A DNA stretch of 50,317 bases from Pseudomonadota bacterium (lineage in GTDB: Bacteria; Pseudomonadota; Gammaproteobacteria; Xanthomonadales; Rhodanobacteraceae): the NCBI GenBank assembly GCA_029561145.1, contig JAKQJM010000043.1, positions 1 to 50,317 on the forward strand. The letters run 5' to 3'. Positions 8,104 to 16,284 of the stretch are shown here, one piece after another; within the stretch, counting starts at the first letter, position 1; every line of letters starts with the position of its first letter. A program made the translations under genes and the position numbers. The notes under the pieces are model-generated. The model ran no database searches. It had not been told where the DNA came from and was given only the letters and a program-made list of their open reading frames with translations.

Positions 8104-9420
8104 TCAGGATTCGCGCAACGCGGTGGTCACCGGCAGGCGCGCGGCGCGCATCGCTGGCAGCAGGCCGCCGACAAAGCCGATTGCGAGCGCCCATTTCACG
8201 CCCGTCCAGAGCAATGCTGGCGAGACCGAAAACTGGAACACCACCTGGCTGAAGTTCGCACCCAGCGTCGATACCGTGTAGTTGTTGAACAACAGCCAGG
8301 CGATGAACGCCCCGAGCAGGCCGCCGAACAGGGCGAGCAGCATCGTTTCGAGCATGACCGAGACGATCACGGGTGGCGAGCGGAATCCGATGGCGCGCAA
8401 GGTCGCGATTTCACGTGCGCGCGTGGCCACCGCGGCATACATCGAATTGAGCGCCCCAAAGATCGCACCGATCGCCATGATCGTCGCAATCGTGATGCCG
8501 ACGACGCGAATGACCTTGCTCAGACCTTCCGATTGCGCGGTGTAGTAGTCGAGCGTGGTCTTCGCCTCGACCTTGAGCCGCGGATCACTGGCCAGCGCCG
8601 CCTTGAGCGCATCGAATGCCTCGGGCGAGGTCAGGCGGACCGTGACCGACTGGTAGCCCCCGCGCCGATACGCCGCTGAAACGGTGTCGACATCGCCTTC
8701 CAGTTCCGATTCGTGCGCATCACCCGATTCGAATACACCGACGATCGTCCATTGCTGGTTGTTGAGGTTGATCGTCGATCCCGGATCGAGCCCGGCAAAC
8801 TGCTGGCGCGCTCCCTTGCCGACGATCATTTCACGCAGTCCTGGGGTGAACTTGCGGCCTTCGATGATTTTCACGTTCGGGCGCAGTGGCCATGCCTGCG
8901 GACCGACGCCGCGAATCTCGACGTTGGCATCCGTGCCGGTCGATTTCTTGGGCAGGTTGGCGACGACGACGAGCTCACTCGAGGTGATCGGCTTGCCTTC
9001 GGCATCGCGCAGGATGCCGGCGGCTTGCGCGATCAGGGTCGCATCGTCGCGCGAGACACCGGAACTGAGCTCGTTCGCTGCACCGCCACGCATGACGATC
9101 ACCGTTTCGGTATCGCCGGTGCTCTTGAGCGTCTTCTGCAGCCCATCGCCCATCGCGAGCAGCGCCACGAGCACGCCGACCACGCCGGCGATACCGACGA
9201 TGATGACCGACGAGGCACCGAGGCGCTGACGCAAGGTGGATACGCCGACCCAAGTAACTGCGGCAGCCTGCCGACCGATCCGGGTCAATCCCATCCACAG
9301 TGCGAGCAGGACAACGAGCCCCAGCAGGAGCTGCCAGGGCAGCACTATCCATGCTGCCACCGACAGCAGGATGACGAGAAACATGCCGAGGCCGGAAAGA
9401 ACCGATTTGATCTTCTTCAT
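8104..9420 (-). CDS. MacB-like ABC transporter permease (second)
   Basis: A 438-residue FtsX/MacB-type permease. Two hydrophobic helices occupy the first 45 residues. A large periplasmic MacB_PCD domain follows (about residues 60-290), and three more helices in the C-terminal third carry the FtsX region (IGAIFGALNSMYAAVATRAREIATLRAIGF). The extra N-terminal helix distinguishes it from its neighbour. It is the last gene of a leftward operon, 11 bases after the first permease. With that permease it probably forms a heterodimeric transmembrane unit served by the ATPase at 10612-11298. Such complexes use mechanotransmission to drive export of peptides, lipids or drugs; the substrate is unknown. 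Confidence 0.9.
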   Translation of the reverse strand: MKKIKSVLSGLGMFLVILLSVAAWIVLPWQLLLGLVVLLALWMGLTRIGRQAAAVTWVGVSTLRQRLGASSVIIVGIAGVVGVLVALLAMGDGLQKTLKSTGDTETVIVMRGGAANELSSGVSRDDATLIAQAAGILRDAEGKPITSSELVVVANLPKKSTGTDANVEIRGVGPQAWPLRPNVKIIEGRKFTPGLREMIVGKGARQQFAGLDPGSTINLNNQQWTIVGVFESGDAHESELEGDVDTVSAAYRRGGYQSVTVRLTSPEAFDALKAALASDPRLKVEAKTTLDYYTAQSEGLSKVIRVVGITIATIMAIGAIFGALNSMYAAVATRAREIATLRAIGFRSPPVIVSVMLETMLLALFGGLLGAFIAWLLFNNYTVSTLGANFSQVVFQFSVSPALLWTGVKWALAIGFVGGLLPAMRAARLPVTTALRES

Positions 9421-9431
9421 GAGTGCTTTCC

Positions 9432-10595
9432 TCAGCGTCCGGCCAGTGCATCGACGATATTGAGCCGCATCGCGCGCAAGGCCGGGAGTACGCCGACCAG
9501 CACGCCGATACCGATCATCATGGCGAATCCAAGCACCCAGGTTCCGGGGCTCACCGCCGGCATCTGCAACATGCCGCCGCTGCCCTTGCTGATCACGGGC
9601 AGCAGGAACGACACCAAGCCGAGGCCAAGCACGCCGCCGATCACGATCAGCAGGATGGCTTCGGCAAACACCAGTCCAAGCACGCTCAGGTCGGAAAATC
9701 CGATGGTCTTCAACGTCGCCAGTTCCGGGATTCGCTCGCGCACCGCCTGGGCCATCGTATTGCCGGTCAGCAGCAGCAGGGTGAAGAAGACGGCACCCAT
9801 GATCGCACTGACGATCAGGCCGATGTCACCGAGCTGCTTGGCGAACGAAAGGTTGAAGGCCGACTCGGTCTGGGTCTTGGTCTCGTGGTCCGAATTGGCC
9901 GAGATCGCATCGATGGCCTTGGCGACTTCATCGGACTTGTTCGGATCGTTGACCTGGACGATGAGCCAACCCACCTCGTGCGCCCCGTAACTGTTCGCTT
10001 CGTCGAAATAGTCCCAGCGGAACAGGAGTTGCTGCTCGGCGCCACGCATCTTCTCTTCCTTGGCCTTGAACATTCCGACGATGTCGAAGCTCCAGTTCGT
10101 GTCCCCGGTCGCCTTGTTCGGATAGATCGCGCCAGTCACCGGCACCTTGTCGCCGATCTTCCATCCCCAGCGCTTGGCCAGGGTCTCGCCGACCAGTGCA
10201 CCGGTGCGGGTTTTCCGGAACGCCTCCATCTGCTCGGGCGGCACGATGAATTCGGGGTAGATCTCGAAATAGTCCGGATCGATCGCGATGTTGAACATCT
10301 GGTTCTTGCGATCCTGGTAATAGCCGCCGAACCAGTTCGCCCAGGTCAGGTTCTTCACACCGGGGGTCGTGCGGATGCGCGGAACCAGGCTCTGCGGCAA
10401 ACCCTGGATGATCGAGTACTTCGAGCTGACGACCATGCGATCGACGCCCGCGGCATCGCTGCCCGAATTGAAGGCGACGCGCACCGCATCGAGCAGGCCG
10501 AACAGCAGGAAGGCGGCCAGGACCGACAACAGGGTCAGCATCGTGCGTGTCTTGCGCCGGAACAACGCGGCCCAGATCAGGTGGAAATATTTCAT
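9432..10595 (-). CDS. MacB-like ABC transporter permease (first)
   Basis: A 387-residue FtsX-family permease. The start is the ATG at 10595 (MKYFHLIWAALFRRKTRTMLTLLSVLAAFLLF...), which supplies the amphipathic N-terminal coupling segment and first helix; longer readings run into the ATPase gene in another frame. A periplasmic domain fills roughly residues 45-260. The C-terminal part has three helices with the FtsX core (TMAQAVRERIPELATLKTIGFSD). It starts 16 bases after the ATPase stop and ends 11 bases before the second permease. Both permeases share layout but not close sequence, so they look like an old duplication within the operon. Confidence 0.9.
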   Translation of the reverse strand: MKYFHLIWAALFRRKTRTMLTLLSVLAAFLLFGLLDAVRVAFNSGSDAAGVDRMVVSSKYSIIQGLPQSLVPRIRTTPGVKNLTWANWFGGYYQDRKNQMFNIAIDPDYFEIYPEFIVPPEQMEAFRKTRTGALVGETLAKRWGWKIGDKVPVTGAIYPNKATGDTNWSFDIVGMFKAKEEKMRGAEQQLLFRWDYFDEANSYGAHEVGWLIVQVNDPNKSDEVAKAIDAISANSDHETKTQTESAFNLSFAKQLGDIGLIVSAIMGAVFFTLLLLTGNTMAQAVRERIPELATLKTIGFSDLSVLGLVFAEAILLIVIGGVLGLGLVSFLLPVISKGSGGMLQMPAVSPGTWVLGFAMMIGIGVLVGVLPALRAMRLNIVDALAGR

Positions 10596-10611
10596 TGTGC
10601 CGTCCTCCGCC

Positions 10612-11298
10612 TCAAGCGACCGTTTGCTCGACCAGGGTGCCCTTGTCCAGATGCAGGGTATGCGTCGCATACTCGGCGGCCTTCGGATCGTGGGTGACCA
10701 TGATGATGGTCTTGCCATGCTCGCGATTGAGCTGCTGGAGCAGGCCAAGAACCTCCTCGGCCGACTGTCGATCGAGATCGCCGGTCGGCTCGTCGCAGAC
10801 CAGCAGGGTCGGATCGGAAACAATCGCTCGCGCGATCGCGACACGTTGCTGCTGGCCGCCCGACAACTCGTTCGGCTTGTGGCTGCCGCGATCGGACAGC
10901 CCGACCAGCTGCAGCGCGATCGCGGCGTTGCGTTTGCGCTCTGTCGCGGAAAGACGCGTCAGCAACAGGGGCACCTCGACGTTTTTCTGCGCCGTGAGCA
11001 TCGGCAGCAGGTTGTAGAACTGGAAGATGAATCCGACGTTTGCCGCGCGCCATTTGGCCAGTGCGCCGCCACCGAGATTGTCGATGCGTTGACCGCCGAC
11101 CATGATCGATCCGCCGCTTGGCGAATCGAGCCCGCCGATCAGGTTGAGCAAGGTGGTCTTGCCCGACCCGGAAGGTCCCATCAGGGCGAGGAAGTCACCT
11201 TGCACGATATCAAGGTCGATGTGATGCAGGACCTCGACCTTCTGCTTGCCGCGCTCATAGGTCTTGCTGGCGTCGCGGATTTCGACAATGTTTGGCAT
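10612..11298 (-). CDS. MacB/LolD-type ABC transporter ATP-binding protein
   Basis: A 228-residue ATPase. Walker A is GPSGSGKTT around residue 40, the Q-loop follows in FQFYNLLPML, the signature is LSGGQQQRVAIARAI, Walker B is LLVCDEPTGDLD, and the switch histidine lies in MVTHDP. The FQFYNLLP and DEPTGDLD patterns are those of the LolD/MacB/FtsE branch that works with FtsX-type permeases. It lies between the adaptor (99 bases upstream) and the two permeases, completing a tripartite export operon. The outer-membrane channel, probably a TolC, is not in the window. Confidence 0.95.
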   Translation of the reverse strand: MPNIVEIRDASKTYERGKQKVEVLHHIDLDIVQGDFLALMGPSGSGKTTLLNLIGGLDSPSGGSIMVGGQRIDNLGGGALAKWRAANVGFIFQFYNLLPMLTAQKNVEVPLLLTRLSATERKRNAAIALQLVGLSDRGSHKPNELSGGQQQRVAIARAIVSDPTLLVCDEPTGDLDRQSAEEVLGLLQQLNREHGKTIIMVTHDPKAAEYATHTLHLDKGTLVEQTVA

Positions 11299-11397
11299 GT
11301 GCCTCTCCTGGTTTTCCCGAACTCGTGCGGATCGACGCGCCAGCGAATCGCACGCCGATCAATCTGGTTTCCGACTATCGATTCACCGCAACCGATG

Positions 11398-12627
11398 CTA
11401 TTTCTTCAATTCGATGCGCGCTCCATCCTGCATTTCCGCCGGCGGTTCGCGGACGACCTGAGTCGCTGCCGCGATGCCTTCGACGAGACGCAGATCGCCC
11501 ATGTTCTGGCCGGGGATCACGGGTTTCGCAGCAACGCGATCACCGTCGATGACGAAGACCACGCTTTTTCCGTCGCGCTGGACGATTGCCGAGCCCGGCA
11601 ACAGCACGCCTTTCGGCGGCTCGGCCGCAACCGGGCCGGCGGATTTCTCCTCCATGAACGAAACGCGCGCACCCATGTCCGGCAGGATGCGCGGATCCTT
11701 CTGGTCGAGGCCGACCCGCACCTTGACCGTGGCCTTGCCGCGGTCGGCCGTCGGAATGATCGCGATGACCCTGGCCGGCACGGTCCAGTCCTGATACGCA
11801 TCGAGCACGGCTTCCGCGGGGGCGCCGGGTTTCACGCGATTGATGTAGGACTCGTTGACGTCAACCTCGATCTCGAGTGAATCCATGTCGACGATGGTGC
11901 CCACGCCGGTGCGCGTGAAACCGCCGCCCGCCGACAGCGGCGAGACGATTTCGCCGACCTGGGCCGCCTTGGCCACGACCACGCCGGCAAAAGGCGCGCG
12001 CACGGTCGTGTAATCAAGCTGCACCTGGGCACTGAGCGCCTGCGCCGACGCCAGTTCAACCGTGCGTTGCTGCGCGGTCAATTGCGCGCTGAGGCTGTCC
12101 GTCTCGGTCTGCGCGACTTCGACGGCCTGCTTCGAGACCAGCTTGCGGCCGACCAGATCCTGCTGGCGAGCCAGGTCCCTTCGGGACTGGTCGAGACGCG
12201 CCTTGAACTGCCCGACCTGGGCCCGCGCCTGCGCAACCTGGGCCTGGGCCTGGGCCAGGTTGGCACGCTGTGCGGTGTCTTCGAGTCGGGCGAGCACCTG
12301 GCCGGCATCGACGTGCTCGCCTTCCTCGATCAGCACTTCCGAGAGCGTTCCGGTGATCTGCGCGGACACGGTCGCCTGACGGCGTGCGGTGACATATCCG
12401 GTCGCCTGCAAAACCGCCGAAGAAGCGGAACCGTTCGCCGTCGGGGCAATCGCGGCAACGGGCGACACTTCAAAGTTCGCTCGGGACGACTTCCACCACC
12501 AGACCGCTGCGCCCACCGCCAGCAGCACGACAAGGATCAGGGTGACGATCCACGGCATGCGCGAAGGCGTCTCGACCCGATTCCGGTCGATCCGCAACTG
12601 GTTGAGCAATTCACCCTTGTTCTGCAT
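11398..12627 (-). CDS. Periplasmic adaptor (HlyD/MacA type) of the ABC exporter
   Basis: A 409-residue membrane-fusion protein. Start at 12627 (MQNKGELLNQLRID); in-frame ATGs at 12633 and 12636 would add two or three residues. A single N-terminal helix (about residues 28-46) anchors it in the inner membrane. Then come a barrel-sandwich/lipoyl half (QITGTLSEVLIEEGEHVDAGQVLARLED), a long alpha-hairpin rich in Ala, Gln and Arg (about residues 120-210), the second lipoyl half (VRAPFAGVVVAKAAQVGEIV) and a beta-barrel plus membrane-proximal region. The EKSAG stretch near 320 is a small insertion. It is the first gene of the export operon and is divergent from the DUF3052 gene. Confidence 0.92.
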   Translation of the reverse strand: MQNKGELLNQLRIDRNRVETPSRMPWIVTLILVVLLAVGAAVWWWKSSRANFEVSPVAAIAPTANGSASSAVLQATGYVTARRQATVSAQITGTLSEVLIEEGEHVDAGQVLARLEDTAQRANLAQAQAQVAQARAQVGQFKARLDQSRRDLARQQDLVGRKLVSKQAVEVAQTETDSLSAQLTAQQRTVELASAQALSAQVQLDYTTVRAPFAGVVVAKAAQVGEIVSPLSAGGGFTRTGVGTIVDMDSLEIEVDVNESYINRVKPGAPAEAVLDAYQDWTVPARVIAIIPTADRGKATVKVRVGLDQKDPRILPDMGARVSFMEEKSAGPVAAEPPKGVLLPGSAIVQRDGKSVVFVIDGDRVAAKPVIPGQNMGDLRLVEGIAAATQVVREPPAEMQDGARIELKK

Positions 12628-12727
12628 TCTCATCATCCTGACCGCGCTCGGGGCGCTGAGTCTGCCATAGAGTGCGACGCCTCCAGACACGGAACAACAC
12701 ACGACGCTCATGTCGGCAGGGTGACGA

Positions 12728-13183
12728 ATGTCAGACGCGAAAATCGACGGCTACTCGGGAAAACCGCTCTGGCAGAAGCTCGGCCTCAAGCCCGGGTTGC
12801 GCATCCGTGTCGAAAATGCCCCTCGAGACTATTCCGCCATGGTCGGCCTCACCAGCACGGGGCTTGATCTCGTCGGTCCGCGCGCCGCGTTCGATCTCGT
12901 TCATCTATTCGCCACGACGGACCGCGAACTCGAGGCGTCGATCGCCAGGCTTTCAAATACACTTCCTGCCGATGGGGCGTTCTGGGTTTCGTGGCCGAAA
13001 AAATCCTCGCGCGTCGTCACTGACATCACCGAAGATACGATCCGTCGCCTTGCCTTGCCGCGCGGCCTGGTCGACATCAAGGTCTGCGCGGTCGACGCGA
13101 TCTGGTCCGGCCTCAAACTGGTCTGGCGCAAGCAGCTACGCGCGGGAAAACCCGACTCCAGTTTCCGAGGAACGAAACCATGA
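12728..13183 (+). CDS. DUF3052-family protein
   Basis: A 151-residue soluble protein. The N-terminus SDAKIDGYSGKPLWQKLGLKPGLRIRV is the DUF3052 signature (GYSG-P-L-KLG-KPG), and the WVSWPKKSSRVVTDITEDTIRRLALPRGLVDIKVCAVD region is also characteristic. The biochemical role of the family is not established as far as I know. Its last four bases overlap the start of the next gene (ATGA at 13180), so the two are probably translated together. The product pairing does not by itself reveal a function. Confidence 0.85.
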   Translation: MSDAKIDGYSGKPLWQKLGLKPGLRIRVENAPRDYSAMVGLTSTGLDLVGPRAAFDLVHLFATTDRELEASIARLSNTLPADGAFWVSWPKKSSRVVTDITEDTIRRLALPRGLVDIKVCAVDAIWSGLKLVWRKQLRAGKPDSSFRGTKP

Positions 13184-13866
13184 CCTATGCCATTGCGCCG
13201 CATGCCATCCCTGCGATCCCGGTGACCGGCACCGACATGCGCTTTCCGGTCCATCGGATCTATTGCATCGGTCGAAACTATGCCGACCACGCAAGGGAAA
13301 TGGGCGCGACCGCCGACAGGGCGAATCCGATCTTCTTCAGCAAGCCGGCGGACGCCATCGTGATCGACGACGGAGACGTGCCCTACCCGCCGGCGACGTC
13401 GGACCTCCACCACGAGGTCGAAATGGTCGTCGCCCTCGCCACCGGTGGCCGGGATATCCCTGTCGCACGGGCGCTTGATCATGTCTATGGCTATGCGGTC
13501 GGCCTGGACCTGACCCGACGTGATCTCCAGGCGATCGCCAAGGCGAAAGGCAATCCGTGGGATGCCGCCAAGGGATTCGATCACTCCGCGCCGGTCTCGG
13601 CCCTGCGCCTGGCCAGCGAAATCGGGCATCCGACCAGCAACCGCCTGAGCCTCACGGTCAATGGCGAAATGCGTCAGCAGACCGATACCGGCAGCATGAT
13701 CTTCAGCGTGGCCGAGATCATCCACGAGCTGTCTCGACTGTATGAGCTCCAATCGGGTGACCTGATCTTCACCGGCACACCGGCCGGCGTTGCCGTGCTC
13801 AAGCGCGGCGATCGCTTCCATGCCGAACTCGCCGGCGTCGCGATGCTGGAAGGAAAGCTGGTCTGA
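13180..13866 (+). CDS. Fumarylacetoacetate hydrolase family protein
   Basis: A 228-residue FAH-fold enzyme of the fumarylpyruvate hydrolase/acylpyruvase group. Signatures are YCIGRNYADHAREMG near residue 30, the metal-binding glutamates in DLHHEVEMVVAL, the segment GFDHSAPVS, and TGTPAGVAVLKRGD near the C-terminus. Members cleave C-C bonds of acylpyruvates or decarboxylate oxaloacetate; the substrate here cannot be assigned. Length is normal. The gene overlaps the upstream DUF3052 gene by four bases. A TAAAAT sequence at 13938-13943, downstream of its stop, could be the -10 box of mscL. Confidence 0.88.
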   Translation: MTYAIAPHAIPAIPVTGTDMRFPVHRIYCIGRNYADHAREMGATADRANPIFFSKPADAIVIDDGDVPYPPATSDLHHEVEMVVALATGGRDIPVARALDHVYGYAVGLDLTRRDLQAIAKAKGNPWDAAKGFDHSAPVSALRLASEIGHPTSNRLSLTVNGEMRQQTDTGSMIFSVAEIIHELSRLYELQSGDLIFTGTPAGVAVLKRGDRFHAELAGVAMLEGKLV

Positions 13867-14038
13867 GCCGGGACCGGGCAACGCGAGTCAAGTGGTCCGC
13901 GTATCGCGCCAGCAGCGAGGCTGCTGTCCGAGGCCGGTAAAATTTCGCAACACGGATGCACCCCCGACGACAAGCGGCTAGAGTGGGACGGCGGTGCTCG
14001 CAGCCGCTAGCGCGTCAATCGTCCTGGAGGTGCCAAAC

Positions 14039-14437
14039 ATGAGCATGTTGTCGGAGTTCAAGGCTTTTGCGATGCGCGGCAACGTCATTGATCTTGCTGT
14101 CGGCGTCGTGATCGGCGCTGCGTTCGGCAAAATCGTCACGTCGCTGGTCAACGACGTGATCATGCCGCCGATCGGCAACCTGATCGGAGGTATCGATTTT
14201 TCGTCATACAAGTACGTGCTGACCGCTGCCGGGCCTGACGGAACCGGTGAAGTCGCGATCCAGTACGGCGCTTTCCTCAACACGATGATCCAGTTCGCCA
14301 TTGTCGCATTCGCGATCTTCATGGTCGTCAAGGCGATCAATCGCGTCAGCAAGAAGGCGGAGGAGGCTCCCGCGCCGCCGCCGGCCGATGTCGTGTTGCT
14401 GACTGAAATCCGTGACTTGCTGAAACAGGGCAAGTAG
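14039..14437 (+). CDS. mscL: Large-conductance mechanosensitive channel MscL
   Basis: A 132-residue inner-membrane channel that opens under membrane tension and releases solutes during hypo-osmotic shock. The start at 14039 gives [37 protein letters not shown], the canonical N-terminal amphipathic helix and pore-lining TM1. A periplasmic loop (residues about 45-75) and TM2 ([20 protein letters not shown]) follow. The C-terminal cytoplasmic helix ends [16 protein letters not shown], as in other MscL proteins. A strong ribosome-binding site GGAGG lies at 14026-14030, eight bases before the ATG. It is transcribed alone. Confidence 0.96.
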   Translation: MSMLSEFKAFAMRGNVIDLAVGVVIGAAFGKIVTSLVNDVIMPPIGNLIGGIDFSSYKYVLTAAGPDGTGEVAIQYGAFLNTMIQFAIVAFAIFMVVKAINRVSKKAEEAPAPPPADVVLLTEIRDLLKQGK

Positions 14438-14461
14438 GTCGCACGTCGCGTCGCACCACGT

Positions 14462-14491
14462 GATCGACCGGGATGCCGATCCCGGCCGATC
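14462..14491. terminator. Strong hairpin after mscL
   Basis: GATCG-a-CCGGGAT pairs with ATCCCGG-c-CGATC around the loop GCCG. The stem has twelve base pairs and one mismatch. It sits 25 bases after the mscL stop and 105 bases before the M28 peptidase start. There is no U-tract, so it may be an attenuator, an mRNA-stability hairpin or a protein-binding dyad rather than an intrinsic terminator. Confidence 0.4.
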
Positions 14492-14595
14492 GCGCATCGG
14501 TGTCCGTTCGTTTCCTGCCGACGATGACCTTCGCCACAGGTCGACGTGGAGCCGGATCTGGCAGCATGTCTGATTGCCTTCCATGGAATTCGACC

Positions 14596-16038
14596 ATGCC
14601 ACGCATCGTCACGCTCTGCGTCGCGCTCGCCCTGCTCCCTATCGGTGTCCGCGCGGTCGAACCGGCCACCGCAACGAACATTCCGCAAGCTGCAATCAAC
14701 GCCGCGGGCGAGTTGCGCGAACGAGCGCTCAACGACGATGTCGCCTACGCCCTCGTCGATGACCTGACCACCCGGATCGGTCCGCGGCTGGCCGGTGGCG
14801 AAAACGATCTGAAGGCGCGTGACTGGATGATCGCGAAGTTCAAGGCACTCGGATTCGACAAGGTCTGGACAGAGCCGGTCAGCTATCCGAAATGGGTACG
14901 GCGAAGCGAAAGCGCCGCAATCGTCGCGCCATTCGCACAATCACTCGCAGCAACCGCGCTCGGCTATTCGGCGGCGACTCCGCCGGGTGGCCTCGATGCC
15001 GAGGTGATCGGCTTCGATTCGCTGGATGCGATGAAGGCCGCGCCGGACTACCAGGTGAAAGGCAAGATCGTCTATCTCGGCATTCCGCGCATGCGCGCGC
15101 TCAGCGATGGGCGCGACTACGGCACCGGCTCGACCGTCCGCGTGACGGGTCCGGAGCTTGCCGCGGCCAAGGGCGCGGCGGCCTTCCTGCTGCGTTCGGT
15201 CGGCTCCGACAACAATCGCCTTGCGCACACCGGGGTGACCCATTTCACCGACCCTGCCAAGGCGATTCCCGCGGCCGCAATCTCGAATCCAGACGCCGAC
15301 CTGCTCGACAACATGCTCAAGCTCGGCACGCCGGTCAAACTGCATCTCGCCCTCGATTGCGGCATCGAAGGCAGCTACAACGGTGCCAACGTGATCGCCG
15401 AGATCACCGGCCGCTCGCGTCCGCGCGAGTACTTCCTGACCGGCGGCCATCTTGACTCCTGGGATCTCGGCACCGGCGCGATCGATGACGGCGCCGGCGT
15501 CGCCATCACGACTGCGGCAGCGCATCTGATCGGACAACTGCGCGAACGCCCGGCACGCAGCATCCGGGTCGTCGCCTTCGCCAACGAAGAATCCGGGCTG
15601 TTTGGTGGCAAGGCGTATGCCACGCAGAACCACAACGAGATCGGCAAGGCGATCCTCGGTGCGGAATCCGACGGCGGCGCCGACCGTATCTTCAAGCTGA
15701 CCGCGACGGTCAAGCCGGAAGCACGCGCCGCCATCGGCCAGATCGCCGCGGCGCTGGCGCCGCTGGGCATCGAGTACGACGCGAATGCCCCCGGCAGCGG
15801 TGGCTCGGATCTCTCTGCCGTGCACGCTGTCGGCATGGCCGGATTGTCCCTGCATCAGGACACGACCCGCTATTTCGACTGGCATCACACGGCCAATGAC
15901 ACGCTCGACAAGATAGATCCCGTCCAGCTGCGCCAGAACGTCGCCGCGTATGCCGTCGCAATGTTTCTCGCCGCCTCGGCGGAAGGCGATTTCGGCTCGG
16001 CCGCGGACGCATTTGCCGACGACAAGGGCGAACACTGA
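14596..16038 (+). CDS. Secreted M28-family zinc peptidase
   Basis: A 480-residue exported metallopeptidase. The start at 14596 gives a signal peptide (MPRIVTLCVALALLPIGVRA, cleavage near Ala20). A PA-like insert (about residues 140-250, with AAAKGAAAFLLRSVGSD) precedes the catalytic part. The M28 di-zinc ligands are visible as H and D in GGHLDSWDLGTGAIDDGAG, the general base and ligand in FANEESGLFG, D in ESDGG and H in WHHTANDT. This is the aminopeptidase/carboxypeptidase-Q-like architecture. It is monocistronic. The reading frame is open upstream to 14473, but that part lacks a secretion signal at its start. Confidence 0.9.
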   Translation: MPRIVTLCVALALLPIGVRAVEPATATNIPQAAINAAGELRERALNDDVAYALVDDLTTRIGPRLAGGENDLKARDWMIAKFKALGFDKVWTEPVSYPKWVRRSESAAIVAPFAQSLAATALGYSAATPPGGLDAEVIGFDSLDAMKAAPDYQVKGKIVYLGIPRMRALSDGRDYGTGSTVRVTGPELAAAKGAAAFLLRSVGSDNNRLAHTGVTHFTDPAKAIPAAAISNPDADLLDNMLKLGTPVKLHLALDCGIEGSYNGANVIAEITGRSRPREYFLTGGHLDSWDLGTGAIDDGAGVAITTAAAHLIGQLRERPARSIRVVAFANEESGLFGGKAYATQNHNEIGKAILGAESDGGADRIFKLTATVKPEARAAIGQIAAALAPLGIEYDANAPGSGGSDLSAVHAVGMAGLSLHQDTTRYFDWHHTANDTLDKIDPVQLRQNVAAYAVAMFLAASAEGDFGSAADAFADDKGEH

Positions 16039-16284
16039 GCGAAACGGCAGGTTCCGCTGTGCCATCACATGACGTGATCGGACAAACCGCGATCCGTCCC
16101 TCGGCACGCGATTCCCCACAGGGCAGGACGGGTCGCGCCCAAGGCCCCGCACTTCATTCGGCTTGATCCTTGCATTTGACTTCCTGATCCTGCTATCGCT
16201 GCGATGCCGGTCCCGTCAGCATTGCCGATCGCGGGAGTTCGACGTTGGGTTGCACCAGCTGCAAGGTGAAGCCCTGGAGGGAAA